From: Pseudaestuariivita atlantica
Lineage (GTDB): Bacteria; Pseudomonadota; Alphaproteobacteria; Rhodobacterales; Rhodobacteraceae
Length of the DNA: 64,000 bases
Assembly: GCF_001205715.1 (NCBI RefSeq)
Contig: NZ_AQQZ01000007.1
Coordinates: 176,056 to 240,055 of the forward strand
Direction of reading: 5' to 3'
A program made the position numbers and the translations under genes. The stretch's first letter is position 1. Every line of letters starts with the position of its first letter. This document shows positions 9,118-17,351 of the stretch, one piece after another. The notes beneath the pieces are model-generated. The model did no database searches and was not told the DNA's origin. It saw only the letters and a list, made by a program, of their open reading frames with translations.

Positions 9118-9699
9118 CTAGCGGGTAAGGACGAGCTTGCCGCCCTCGATCTCGATCCGCGCATAGCGTTGCAGATAGGTCATGCCCAGAAGCGACTGGT
9201 CCAGTTCGCCGCCATTGACCGAGGCCGACAGGTTGCGATCCTCGATCGGGCCGAAGGCGATGCTGTCCAGCCGCACGGGCGCGATCGCCACGGTGCCGTT
9301 GGCGGTTGCCGCCTGGCCGAGGAAGGCCAGCCCGTCCACGTCGATCCCGGCGCGCTCCGCATCCTCGCGCGACAGCACGATGCCGGTCGCTCCGGTATCG
9401 ACCACGAAGGTCACCGGCGCGCCGTTCACGTCCAGCGTGGCATAGTAATGCCCGTCCGGCGCGCGGGGGATGGTGATCGTGCCGTCAGACTGGTTGACCG
9501 CGGCGCGCGGTGACACGGTGCCGCGAATGTCCTCCCACAGCCCGACCGCAAGGATCGCGCCGAGGAAGATCAGCACCCAGATCGCCGCGCCGCGCGCCAG
9601 CTCGGACATCCGGTGGCGCATCTGCAGCAGCAGCGCCCCCGCGATGACCGTCGCGAAGAGGCCCAAGTAGACCAGTCTTGCAATATCGTCGCCGTCCAT
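9118..9699 (-). CDS. Membrane-anchored retropepsin-like aspartic protease, TIGR02281 family
   Basis: A 193-residue protein with two N-terminal membrane segments (about residues 9-26 and 37-55) followed by a single clan AA protease domain. The catalytic motif VVDTGATGIVLS has the aspartate at residue 101, and the second half of the fold follows (LGMTYLQRYARIEIEGGKLVL). Single-domain retropepsins must dimerise to be active. The domain should face the periplasm; the substrate is unknown. The start at 9699 follows an AAGGAGAG Shine-Dalgarno; the open frame extends 10 codons further upstream without support. Confidence 0.88.
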   Translation of the reverse strand: MDGDDIARLVYLGLFATVIAGALLLQMRHRMSELARGAAIWVLIFLGAILAVGLWEDIRGTVSPRAAVNQSDGTITIPRAPDGHYYATLDVNGAPVTFVVDTGATGIVLSREDAERAGIDVDGLAFLGQAATANGTVAIAPVRLDSIAFGPIEDRNLSASVNGGELDQSLLGMTYLQRYARIEIEGGKLVLTR

Positions 9700-9750
9700 G
9701 CGTCTCTCCTTTGCGACCCAGATAGGCACGGGGCCCGCGTCGCGGAAGGG

Positions 9751-10368
9751 TCAGCCGCCCCAATAGGCGGACAGCCCGTCCAGCACGAACTGCACCGACA
9801 GCGCCGCCAGCAGCATGCCGAGGACGCGGGTGACGACGTTGATTCCGGTCCGGCCCAGCAGGCGCTCCATCGGTCCGGCGGTGGAAAACATCGCGAAAAC
9901 AAGGCAGACGACGGCAAAGCTCAACCCGATGATCGACGCGGTGCCCGGCCATCCCGGCGCTTCGCCCGCCAGCAGGATCACCGTCGCGATGGAGCCCGGC
10001 CCTGCGATCAGTGGAATTCCCAGTGGAAAGACCGACGGGTCGTTGAACACCTCGTCCTCGTTGCGATCCTCGCGCCGCTTGCTGCGCCGCTCGAACAGCA
10101 TCTCGAGCGCGGTGAGGAACAGAAGCAGCCCGCCCGCGATGCGGAAGGCGGGCATGGAGATGCCGACGAAGCCCAGAACCGCCTCCCCAAGCAGGGTGAA
10201 CAGGACAAGGATGCCCATCGCCACGGCGCAGGCGGTCAGGGCGATGCGGCGCCGCCGACCGGTGCTCATCCCCTGCGTCAGGGCGGCGAAAAGCGGTGCA
10301 AGACCAATGGGATCGACCACGACGAACAGCGTGACGAAGGCGGTGATCAGAAAGGCGCTATCGGGCAT
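9751..10368 (-). CDS. MarC-family integral membrane protein
   Basis: A 205-residue protein with about six membrane segments and the family stretches VVVDPIGLAPLFAALT near the N-terminus and IPLIAGPGSIATVILL in the second half. The MarC family (UPF0056) is widespread, but its transport or other function has not been settled and it is no longer thought to cause antibiotic resistance. Its start overlaps the stop of the ABC-F gene by 11 bases, so it is probably cotranscribed with it. Confidence 0.88.
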   Translation of the reverse strand: MPDSAFLITAFVTLFVVVDPIGLAPLFAALTQGMSTGRRRRIALTACAVAMGILVLFTLLGEAVLGFVGISMPAFRIAGGLLLFLTALEMLFERRSKRREDRNEDEVFNDPSVFPLGIPLIAGPGSIATVILLAGEAPGWPGTASIIGLSFAVVCLVFAMFSTAGPMERLLGRTGINVVTRVLGMLLAALSVQFVLDGLSAYWGG

Positions 10369-12205
10369 GTTCGGCCTTGTCGAGCTTGTCCTGCGCGGTG
10401 ACCCACAGGGCTTCCGCCCGGTCCATCGCCTCCATCACCTCGGCGTATTTCTTCTGGTATTGTTCCATCTTGTGGATCTGGTCGTCCTCGTACATCTCGG
10501 GCGTGCCCAGCCGGGCGGCCAGCGTTTCGCGCATCTCTTCCAGCTTCTCGATCCGCGCCTCGCACTTGCGCACCTCGGCCCTGAGTTCGAGGATGCGTTC
10601 ACGGCTGGGTCGGGGCGCTTTCTTCTTCTCGGCCGATGCGGGTTTGTCGTTTGACAACAGCAGCTTGCGATAGCTTTCGAGGTCGCCGTCATAAGGGCTG
10701 ACCCCGCCGTCCTTCACCAGCCACAGCCGGTCCGCCACGAGGCTGAGCAGGTGCATGTCGTGACTGACCAGCACGACGGCGCCGGTATAGGCGTTCAGCG
10801 CCTCCACCAGCGCCTCGCGGCTTTCGATGTCGAGGTGGTTGGTCGGCTCGTCGAGGATCAGCAGGTGCGGTGCGTCCAGAGTGGCCAAGCACAGGGAAAG
10901 ACGCGCTTTTTGTCCGCCGGAGAGTTGGCCGACCGGCGTCTCCGCCTGATCCGCGCCAAGGCCGAAACCCGCCAGCATGGCCCGGAGCCGCCCGGGCAGG
11001 TGGTCGGGGCGGAGGCGGCGGATGTGGTCGAGCGGCGTGTCCTCGACCACCAGCTCGTCGACCTGGTGCTGCGCGAAATAGCCGATGCGGAGTTTGGAGG
11101 CGGCGGTTTTCTGCCCCTCCATCACATCAAGACGGTCTGACAACATCTTGGAAAGCGTGGATTTTCCCTCACCGTTCTTGCCCAGAAGCGCGATCCGGTC
11201 GTCCTGGTCGATGCGCAGGGTCATGCGCCGCAGCACCGGCGTGCCGTCATACCCGGTCGCCGCGTGGTCGAGCGCCACGATGGGCGGGCTCAACTCTTCG
11301 GGCGTTGGGAAGGAAAAGGCTTTCAAAGCAGCCTCTTGCGGGGTGGAGATGAGCTTGATCCGGTCGATCATCTTGAGCCGCGACTGCGCCTGCACGGCCT
11401 TGGACGCCTTGTAGCGGAACCGGTCCACGAAGCTTTGCAGATGGGCGACGCGGGCGGCGTTGCGGGCGTTCAGCGCCTCGGCCTGCGCCAGTTTCGCGGC
11501 ACGCTGTTCGGCGAATTTGTCATACGGAACAGTGTAGTAGGTGAGTTTCCTGTCTTCGAGATGCAGGATGGATCCGACCGCGCGGTTCAGCAGGCCCCGG
11601 TCGTGGCTGATGATGATGACGGTATGTGGATACCGCGCGAGGTAGCTTTCGAGCCAGAGCGCGCCTTCGAGGTCGAGGTAGTTGGTGGGTTCGTCCAGAA
11701 GCAGCAGGTCGGGCTGGGCGAAAAGGACACCCGCAAGCGCGACGCGCATTCGCCAACCCCCTGAAAAACTTGAACAAGGCAGGGCCTGCTGATCCGGTTC
11801 GAACCCGAGGCCGCGCAGGATCGACGACGCACGCGCCTCGGCCGACCATGCGTCGATATCCGTCAGGCGCGTCTGGATTTCTGCAATCTTGTCAGGATCT
11901 TGTTCGGTCTCGGACTGCTTCAGAAGCGCCGCGCGTTCGGTGTCGGCGGCGAGCACGGTGTCGAGCAGCGACACGTCCGATCCCGGCACTTCCTGGCTGA
12001 CGCCGCCGATGCGGGCGCCCTTGGGCACGTCGATCTGGCCGGATTCCAGTGCAAGTTCGCCGTATATCAGTTTGAAAAGCGTGGTTTTTCCCGTGCCGTT
12101 CCGCCCCACGAGCCCGACCTTGTGGCCGGTGGGGATCGTGGCCGATGCGCCCTCGAGCAAGGGGCGTCCGGCGATGGAGAACCGCAGATCGGTGAGGCGC
12201 AGCAT
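10358..12205 (-). CDS. ABC-F family ATP-binding protein (Uup/EttA-like)
   Basis: A 615-residue protein with two ABC ATPase domains and no membrane segment. Domain 1 has Walker A GRNGTGKT (residues 34-41), signature FSGGW and Walker B LLLLDEPTNYLD. Domain 2 has GKNGEGKS, LSGGQKARLSL and LLILDEPTNHLD. The linker between them is the long basic helical region typical of ABC-F, and a C-terminal coiled coil (about residues 520-610) follows. ABC-F proteins act on ribosomes during translation rather than in transport. The start MLRLTDLRF at 12205 begins the domain; 45 upstream in-frame codons lack features. MarC is coupled downstream and ndk diverges upstream. Confidence 0.9.
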   Translation of the reverse strand: MLRLTDLRFSIAGRPLLEGASATIPTGHKVGLVGRNGTGKTTLFKLIYGELALESGQIDVPKGARIGGVSQEVPGSDVSLLDTVLAADTERAALLKQSETEQDPDKIAEIQTRLTDIDAWSAEARASSILRGLGFEPDQQALPCSSFSGGWRMRVALAGVLFAQPDLLLLDEPTNYLDLEGALWLESYLARYPHTVIIISHDRGLLNRAVGSILHLEDRKLTYYTVPYDKFAEQRAAKLAQAEALNARNAARVAHLQSFVDRFRYKASKAVQAQSRLKMIDRIKLISTPQEAALKAFSFPTPEELSPPIVALDHAATGYDGTPVLRRMTLRIDQDDRIALLGKNGEGKSTLSKMLSDRLDVMEGQKTAASKLRIGYFAQHQVDELVVEDTPLDHIRRLRPDHLPGRLRAMLAGFGLGADQAETPVGQLSGGQKARLSLCLATLDAPHLLILDEPTNHLDIESREALVEALNAYTGAVVLVSHDMHLLSLVADRLWLVKDGGVSPYDGDLESYRKLLLSNDKPASAEKKKAPRPSRERILELRAEVRKCEARIEKLEEMRETLAARLGTPEMYEDDQIHKMEQYQKKYAEVMEAMDRAEALWVTAQDKLDKAEHAR

Positions 12206-12436
12206 GGGGCGTGAGGTGACAGGTGGCCCCGATCCTGTCAATGGCGGTGAAACGGTACAATCTGCACAGTTTGCCCCCCGGAAATGAGCAGACGGGTCCC
12301 GCGCGCCCGGAGTTGTGCCGATTGCCGGTGCCAAGGACACGTTTCGGGGGTTCCGTCACGCCCGGACGCGTGTTAGGGCCTCGCCAAATTTCAAGGGGGC
12401 CGCAAGGATGCGTGCCCCGATCCAGAGGAGCACGAC

Positions 12437-12859
12437 ATGGCTGTCGAACGCACGCTGTCCATCATCAAACCGGACGCCACCAAGCGCAACCTGACCGGCA
12501 AGATCAACGCCAAGTTCGAGGATGCGGGTCTGCGGATCGTCGCGCAGAAGCGCATTCACCTGACCAAGGCGCAGGCCGGCGTGTTCTATGCCGTGCATGC
12601 CGAGCGTCCGTTCTATGACGAGCTGTGCGAGTTCATGGCGTCCGAGCCGGTCGTCGTGCAGGTTCTGGAAGGCGAAGGTGCGATCGCGAAGAACCGTGAA
12701 GTGATGGGTGCGACGAACCCCGCCGACGCGGCGCCGGGCACGATCCGTGCGGAATTCGCCGAATCGGTCGGCGAGAACTCGGTCCACGGGTCGGACGCGC
12801 CGGAGACGGCGGCGGTCGAGATCGCGTATTTCTTCTCGGGTCTCGAAATGGTCGGCTGA
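12437..12859 (+). CDS. ndk: Nucleoside-diphosphate kinase
   Basis: A 140-residue enzyme that balances NTP and dNTP pools by phosphate transfer through a phosphohistidine. The sequence begins [14 protein letters not shown], and the active-site NSVHGSD puts the catalytic histidine at residue 117. AGAGGAG upstream of the ATG is a strong Shine-Dalgarno. Length is standard. The gene stands alone and ends in a strong terminator. Confidence 0.97.
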   Translation: MAVERTLSIIKPDATKRNLTGKINAKFEDAGLRIVAQKRIHLTKAQAGVFYAVHAERPFYDELCEFMASEPVVVQVLEGEGAIAKNREVMGATNPADAAPGTIRAEFAESVGENSVHGSDAPETAAVEIAYFFSGLEMVG

Positions 12860-12882
12860 CCTTTTCCACGTCCCTGAATGTG

Positions 12883-12919
12883 AAACGGCCCGCGCTGCCT
12901 GCGCGGGCCGTTTTCGTTT
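12883..12919 (+). terminator. Rho-independent terminator of ndk
   Basis: AAACGGCCCGCGC (12883-12895) and GCGCGGGCCGTTT (12901-12913) make a perfect 13-bp stem with loop TGCCT, followed by a T-rich tail (TTTCGTTT from 12911). It lies 24 bases after the ndk stop. Confidence 0.9.
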
Positions 12920-12939
12920 GGCGGGGTCAGGCGGGGGCC

Positions 12940-13344
12940 TCATCCGCCCTGGTGGGCGGCCTCGGTTCTTGGGCGCCGGGGTATCGCGGGCGACCGGCGG
13001 GACAGGTCGCGGCGCAGGAGGGCGGCATTGCGCGTGTTGGCTTTCCAGCCGATATCGAACAGGTCGCCGATCAACGGGATCGCCCCGATCACGAAGTCGA
13101 TGCCCACGTTTGCTCCCATCCTTGCCAGCGTACCCAGCGAAGCGCCGAGGCGGTGCGCTTCGAGCAGGATGTAGCCCGCGGGGGCCAGTGCCAGCGCGTC
13201 GCCGATGCCGGGGATCAGGCCGAGGATGCTGTCATAGCCGACGCGCATGCCGACGACGGGCACGCGAAAGGCGCGGTCCATCCGTCTGGCGATGCGGTCC
13301 ACGCGGTCGAGCCGCGCGGCGTGGTCGGGGTGCGGGTCAGGCAT
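12940..13344 (-). CDS. DUF4112 domain-containing membrane protein
   Basis: A 134-residue protein with the DUF4112 pattern: a short basic N-terminus, FRVPVVGMRVGYDSILGLIP, GIGDALALAPAGYILLEA and a second hydrophobic stretch VIGAIPLIGDLFDIGWKANTRN. Two or three membrane segments are likely (about residues 40-65 and 80-100). Function is unknown. Its ATG overlaps the stop of the upstream yqaE-like gene by 8 bases, so the two small membrane proteins are coexpressed. Confidence 0.85.
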   Translation of the reverse strand: MPDPHPDHAARLDRVDRIARRMDRAFRVPVVGMRVGYDSILGLIPGIGDALALAPAGYILLEAHRLGASLGTLARMGANVGIDFVIGAIPLIGDLFDIGWKANTRNAALLRRDLSRRSPAIPRRPRTEAAHQGG

Positions 13345-13510
13345 GGGCGGGGCGGCGCGCGATGATGTAGACGGCGTGCACGATGCCGGGAATGTAGCCC
13401 AGCAGCGTCAGCAGGATGTTGAGCCAGAAGGCCCCGCCGAGGCCCACTTGCAGGAAGACGCCAAGCGGCGGCAGCAGGACGGCGATGAGGATGCGGATGA
13501 AGTCAGCCAT
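13337..13510 (-). CDS. YqaE/Pmp3-family small membrane protein
   Basis: A 57-residue ORF from ATG 13510, translated by hand. It begins MADFIRILIAVLLPPLGVFL, continues QVGLGGAFWLNILLTLLGYI and ends PGIVHAVYIIARRPAHA. This is the complete Pmp3/YqaE fold of two membrane helices with the family motifs LPPLGVFLQ and LNILLTLLGYIPGIVHA. Yeast and plant relatives affect membrane potential and salt tolerance; the bacterial role is less clear. A GGAGAG Shine-Dalgarno precedes the ATG. It is coupled by overlap to the DUF4112 gene. It is easily missed because it is so short. Confidence 0.92.
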   Translation of the reverse strand: MADFIRILIAVLLPPLGVFLQVGLGGAFWLNILLTLLGYIPGIVHAVYIIARRPAHA

Positions 13511-13576
13511 GTGTCTCTCCGGTGTTGATCGTGTTGGGGGAACAACCCGGAGGGGTGGGGCAGAGTTCCGGCGTGG

Positions 13577-13909
13577 TCACCGGCGCAGGCCGGTGCCGAT
13601 CTCGTTCAGGGCCTGTTCGATGCGGCCGGTGCCGTCCTGCGTGGAGGCGGCCTTGAGCGCGTCGAACCGGGCGCGGAGGGCCTTCTTTTCCTCGCCCTTG
13701 CAATCGTTCCACGGGCGGCCCTGAAGCGCCATGTGCAGCACGTAATAGCCGATGAAATGCGGTTTGGTGCCGGTGGCGAGCAGGCGGGCATAGGCGGCGT
13801 CGGCGCCGATCTCGCGCAATTCCTCGGCTGAGTGGATGCCCGCGCGGGCGCAGGTGGCGTCCATCGCGGGGCCGAGATTGCGGAGGGAGGAGACGGGCGC
13901 GCCGGTCAT
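13577..13909 (-). CDS. TfoX/Sxy C-terminal domain protein
   Basis: A 110-residue protein consisting only of the TfoX C-terminal (helix-hairpin-helix-like) domain. The stretches LRNLGPAMDATCARAGI, SAEELREIGADAAYARLL and HFIGYYVLHMALQGRPWNDC match the family. Full-length TfoX/Sxy of gammaproteobacteria activates competence genes with CRP; stand-alone C-terminal domains are common in Rhodobacterales and have no proven role. It starts 6 bases after the stop of the PEP-mutase-like gene, suggesting cotranscription. Confidence 0.82.
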   Translation of the reverse strand: MTGAPVSSLRNLGPAMDATCARAGIHSAEELREIGADAAYARLLATGTKPHFIGYYVLHMALQGRPWNDCKGEEKKALRARFDALKAASTQDGTGRIEQALNEIGTGLRR

Positions 13910-13914
13910 CGGCG

Positions 13915-14736
13915 TCAGGACCCGCGCAGCATCGGGTCGAGCGTGGCAAACGGCAGCGCGCGGGCGAGCGGATCGAACCGGCCTTCGGGGCCGAGGGCCG
14001 CGGCAGAGACGTCGTGCAGGGTTTGGGCCACCGCGCGCAGGGCGCCCGATCCGAAGGAGATGCGCGCGGCCCCGATCCGGGCGAGGCTGTCGCGGCTCTC
14101 TGCCGCAAACGCGCCGGTGACGAGCACGTTCACCGGCGCGCGGCAGGTGGCGCAGATGCGGGCCTGTATGTCCATGCCGCTGCCCATCGGGGCATAGAGG
14201 CAATCTGCGCCCGCCTCGTCAAAGGCCTGCAGGCGGCGCAGCGCCTCGTCCGCGTCGGCGGTGCCCAGCAGGACGACATCGGTGCGGGCGGTCACGACGA
14301 AGTCGCGCGGCAGGGCGCGGGCGGCGGAAAGCGCGGCGCGGATGCGTTCGACGGCGAGGTCGAACGGGTAGGGCGCGGTGCCGGGGAGCGCGGTATCCTC
14401 GATCCCGATGCCGGCGAGACCTGCCTCGGCGGCGAGGCGGACGATGTCGGCCACGTCCTCGGGCGCGTCGCCATAGCCGTTTTCGAAATCGCCCGACACG
14501 GGCAGGCCGGTGGCGGCGACCAGGTCCTGCGCGTGGGCGAGGTGGGTGTCGCGGTCGATCCCGTGGCCGTCGGTATAGCCCAGCGTGAAGGCGAGCGCGG
14601 CGGACGAGGTGCCGAGCGCCTGTGCCCCCATCGCCGCCATCATCCGCGCCGACCCTGCATCCCACGGGTTGGGCATGACAAGCGGCTGGCCCCGGACATG
14701 CAGGGCGCGAAAGCGGGAGCCGGGATCATCTTTCAT
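13915..14736 (-). CDS. Isocitrate lyase / phosphoenolpyruvate mutase superfamily protein
   Basis: A 273-residue TIM-barrel protein. LVMPNPWDAGSARM near residue 20, SGDFENGYGD near 83 and GIGIEDTALPG near 112 are the strands carrying the magnesium-binding acidic residues of the PEP mutase / methylisocitrate lyase superfamily. It lacks the KKCGH catalytic cysteine loop of true isocitrate and methylisocitrate lyases, so it is more likely an oxaloacetate decarboxylase-like or carboxyphosphonoenolpyruvate-mutase-like member. The substrate is undetermined. The TfoX-C gene follows on the same transcript. Confidence 0.85.
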   Translation of the reverse strand: MKDDPGSRFRALHVRGQPLVMPNPWDAGSARMMAAMGAQALGTSSAALAFTLGYTDGHGIDRDTHLAHAQDLVAATGLPVSGDFENGYGDAPEDVADIVRLAAEAGLAGIGIEDTALPGTAPYPFDLAVERIRAALSAARALPRDFVVTARTDVVLLGTADADEALRRLQAFDEAGADCLYAPMGSGMDIQARICATCRAPVNVLVTGAFAAESRDSLARIGAARISFGSGALRAVAQTLHDVSAAALGPEGRFDPLARALPFATLDPMLRGS

Positions 14737-14794
14737 GGGGCGAGGTTAGGCGCGGCGCGTGCGGGTGGGAACCGCAAAATCGCGCAAGGGAGCG

Positions 14795-15976
14795 TCAGGC
14801 GGAGGCGTGGGCGCGGTCGGCGGCGAAGGCCACGAGGGTGCGCAGGGCGGCCTCGTAGCTGGCATCGTCCACCGTCATGGCGACGCGCAGGTGGCCGGCG
14901 GCGGACTGGCCGAAGCTTTCGCCCGGCATCACCGCGATCTGGTGGGTGTCGAGGAGGGCGTGGGCGAACTCCTCGCCGCTGAGGCCCGTCGCGCGGATGT
15001 CGAGCATCACGTACATCGCGCCTTCGGCGGGGATCAGGCGAACGGCGTTCTGGCCGGCAAGCGCCGCTTCGGTCAGCGCGCGGCGGCGGCGGAAGGGGGC
15101 GGCGATTTCCTCTTCCAGCGCCCGGCCTTCGTTCAGGGCGAAAAGGGCGGCGTCCTGGATGTAGCCGGGCACGCCATAGGTCGTGTCGGTGGAGAGGTCG
15201 ATCAGGTGGGAGATGACGTCCGGCGGGCCGACGATCCAGCCGACGCGCGAGCCGGTCATGGCATGGCTTTTCGACATCGAGCCCACGACGAGCGTGCGGT
15301 CGGCCATGCCGGGACGCGCGCGGGGGGTGATGTGGGTGCCGTCCCAGACCTGCGTGTAATAGACCTCGTCCGAGATGAGCCACAGGTCGTGGTTGCGGCA
15401 GGTATCGCAGATCGCGTCGATGGTGGCGGCGGAATAGACAGCGCCGGTGGGGTTGTTGGGGGTGTTGACCAGAAGCGACCGCGCGCCGGGGGCGGCGGCG
15501 GCGAGCGCATCGGTCTGCGGCTGGAAGCCGTGTCGCGACAGGGTGGGGATGGCGCGGGCCACGGCGCCCGCGGCGCGCAGGGTGCCGGGATAGGTGGCGT
15601 AATAGGGATCGACGAAGAGCGCGGTGTCGCCGGGATCCAGCACCGCCATGTGGGCGGCGAAGAGTGCTGCCTGCCCGCCGGTCGTCACGAGGATGTTGTC
15701 GCGCGTGGTCGGCACGCCGGTCCGGTCGGTCACGCGCGCGGCGATGGTGTCACGCAGGGCGGGTGTGCCGGGGACCGAGGCATAGCCAGTATGCCCCGCC
15801 TTTGCCGCGCGGTGCATGGCGTCGAGGATCGCGGGGGCGGTGCGGATGTCGTGTTCGCCGATCGTCAGCTCGGTCACGGGCGTGCCCGAGGCGATCATGG
15901 CGCGGGCGCGGTTGAAGACCTCCCACCCGTCGGAGCCGCCGTCGAGCAGGTGGGTGATGCGGTGGCTGAGCTGCAT
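14795..15976 (-). CDS. Pyridoxal-phosphate aminotransferase, class I/II
   Basis: A 393-residue fold-type I aminotransferase. Motifs in order are TTGGQAALFAA (cofactor phosphate loop), NTPNNPTGAVY, LISDEVYY and the lysine motif SMSKSHAMTGSRVGW whose lysine forms the Schiff base, then the substrate-carboxylate arginine region (GHLRVAMT). The amino donor and acceptor cannot be deduced; relatives include aspartate, aromatic and N-succinyldiaminopimelate aminotransferases. The start MQLSHRITHLLDGG at 15976 follows a GAGG Shine-Dalgarno; 151 further open codons upstream are antisense to the SDR gene and rejected. It is divergent from the SDR gene across 120 bases. Confidence 0.88.
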   Translation of the reverse strand: MQLSHRITHLLDGGSDGWEVFNRARAMIASGTPVTELTIGEHDIRTAPAILDAMHRAAKAGHTGYASVPGTPALRDTIAARVTDRTGVPTTRDNILVTTGGQAALFAAHMAVLDPGDTALFVDPYYATYPGTLRAAGAVARAIPTLSRHGFQPQTDALAAAAPGARSLLVNTPNNPTGAVYSAATIDAICDTCRNHDLWLISDEVYYTQVWDGTHITPRARPGMADRTLVVGSMSKSHAMTGSRVGWIVGPPDVISHLIDLSTDTTYGVPGYIQDAALFALNEGRALEEEIAAPFRRRRALTEAALAGQNAVRLIPAEGAMYVMLDIRATGLSGEEFAHALLDTHQIAVMPGESFGQSAAGHLRVAMTVDDASYEAALRTLVAFAADRAHASA

Positions 15977-16096
15977 GGGGACCTCGTTCGTGCGCGCGTC
16001 CTTGGTGCCTGAGCGCCGGGGGCGGGGCAACCCCTCGCCGCGCCCTTGCATGCGCGTCTCGGACAAGGCTAGCGTCGGCGCGAGGGAGGAGACGCG

Positions 16097-16801
16097 ATGA
16101 CGCGGACAGCGGTGGTCACGGGAGGCACGCGCGGGATCGGCGCGGGCGTGGTGCAGAGGCTTGCCGCCGATGGCTGGCGGGTGATTGCGGTCAGCGCCTC
16201 CGGCGACGAGGTGGCCGGGTTCGACGCGCCCGAAGGCGCGCGGGCCGAGGTGCTGGACGTGACCGATGGCGCTGCGGTTGGGGAGTTCTTCGGCGGGCTC
16301 GACCAGCTGGATGGCTTGGTGACCTGCGCGGGCATCCTGCGGCGGGGCGAGGAATACGACATCGACGTGTTCGAGCAGGTGATCGCGGTCAACCTGACGG
16401 GCACGATGCGCTGCTGCCTTGCGGCGCACCCGTTGCTCGCGGCATCAAGCGGGGCGATCGTGACCACGGCCTCGATGCTGTCGACCTTCGGCGGGCCGCT
16501 GGTGCCGGCCTATTCGGCCTCGAAAGGCGGTGTCGCGCAGTTGACCAAGGCGCTGGCGGGTCGCTGGGCCGGGGACGGAGTGCGCGTGAACGCGGTCGCG
16601 CCCGGCTGGATCGAGACGGAGATGACCGAGGGCCTGCGCGCAGACCCGGCGCGGGAGGCGGGCATCCTTGGCCGCACGCCCATGGCGCGCTGGGGCAAAA
16701 CGGCGGAAGTCGGCGCGCTGGTCGCGTGGCTGTTGAGCGAAGAGGCGAGTTTCGTCACCGGGGCGGTCTATCCCGTCGACGGTGGCTACATGGCGATGTG
16801 A
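16097..16801 (+). CDS. Short-chain dehydrogenase/reductase (SDR)
   Basis: A 234-residue classical SDR. The cofactor glycine motif TGGTRGIGAG is at residues 8-17, the NAG-equivalent is TCAGI, and the catalytic tetrad is completed by the serine in TTASMLS and YSASK. The ending VTGAVYPVDGGYMAM is typical. GGAGGAGA before the ATG is a near-perfect ribosome site. The gene sits 10 bases upstream of the cupin gene, so the pair probably acts on one substrate, perhaps a hydroxyketone, but nothing fixes it. Confidence 0.9.
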   Translation: MTRTAVVTGGTRGIGAGVVQRLAADGWRVIAVSASGDEVAGFDAPEGARAEVLDVTDGAAVGEFFGGLDQLDGLVTCAGILRRGEEYDIDVFEQVIAVNLTGTMRCCLAAHPLLAASSGAIVTTASMLSTFGGPLVPAYSASKGGVAQLTKALAGRWAGDGVRVNAVAPGWIETEMTEGLRADPAREAGILGRTPMARWGKTAEVGALVAWLLSEEASFVTGAVYPVDGGYMAM

Positions 16802-16811
16802 GGAGACCCCG

Positions 16812-17327
16812 ATGAAGGACGAAAACCCGTTGATGCCCTACCAGCTGCCCTTTCCGAAGGACGCGCTGGAGGAGATCGTGGTGCCGAACGCGGTGCCCGA
16901 GGACGAACGCCTGTGGGTGCCGCAGGCGGAAAACGTGTGGTTCCGGCCCCTGTGCCTGTCGCGGTCGCAGGGGTACTGGGTGAACCTGCTGCGCGTGCGC
17001 AAATCGGGCGTGCTGTCGCGCCACCGCCATCCGCAACCGGTGCACGGCTTCGTGCTGAAGGGGCGGTGGGAGTACCTTGAACACGACTGGGTCGCGGAAG
17101 AGGGCGGATACGTGTTCGAACCACCGGGCGAGACGCATACGCTGGTCGTGCCGGAAGGCGTGGAGGAGATGATCACGCTGTTCCAGGTGAACGGGGTGAT
17201 GTGTTACGTCGACCCCTACGGCGAGGTCCTGGGATACGAGGACGTCTTCACCAAGATCGACATGTGCCGCGCGCATTACGCAAGCGTCGGTCTGGGCGAG
17301 GAGTACGTGGAGCAGTTCGTGCGCTAG
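16812..17327 (+). CDS. Cupin-fold protein, 2,4'-dihydroxyacetophenone dioxygenase-like
   Basis: A 171-residue single-domain cupin. The metal-binding cupin motif 1 reads SRHRHPQPVHGFVLKG (about residues 74-89) and motif 2 is PPGETHTLVVPEG (about 106-118), giving three histidines and a glutamate for a non-haem iron. The overall pattern and the C-terminal YGEVLGYEDVFTKI resemble 2,4'-dihydroxyacetophenone dioxygenase family proteins, which cleave an aromatic ketone side chain; the real substrate here is open. AGGAG at 16801-16805 fixes the start. It is cotranscribed with the SDR. Confidence 0.82.
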   Translation: MKDENPLMPYQLPFPKDALEEIVVPNAVPEDERLWVPQAENVWFRPLCLSRSQGYWVNLLRVRKSGVLSRHRHPQPVHGFVLKGRWEYLEHDWVAEEGGYVFEPPGETHTLVVPEGVEEMITLFQVNGVMCYVDPYGEVLGYEDVFTKIDMCRAHYASVGLGEEYVEQFVR

Positions 17328-17351
17328 GCGCGGCGCGGATGCGCGGGAGGC

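Noticed and set aside
15977..16429. Upstream extension of the aminotransferase gene
   Set aside because: It overlaps the SDR gene in antisense, and the enzyme is complete from MQLSHRITHLL.
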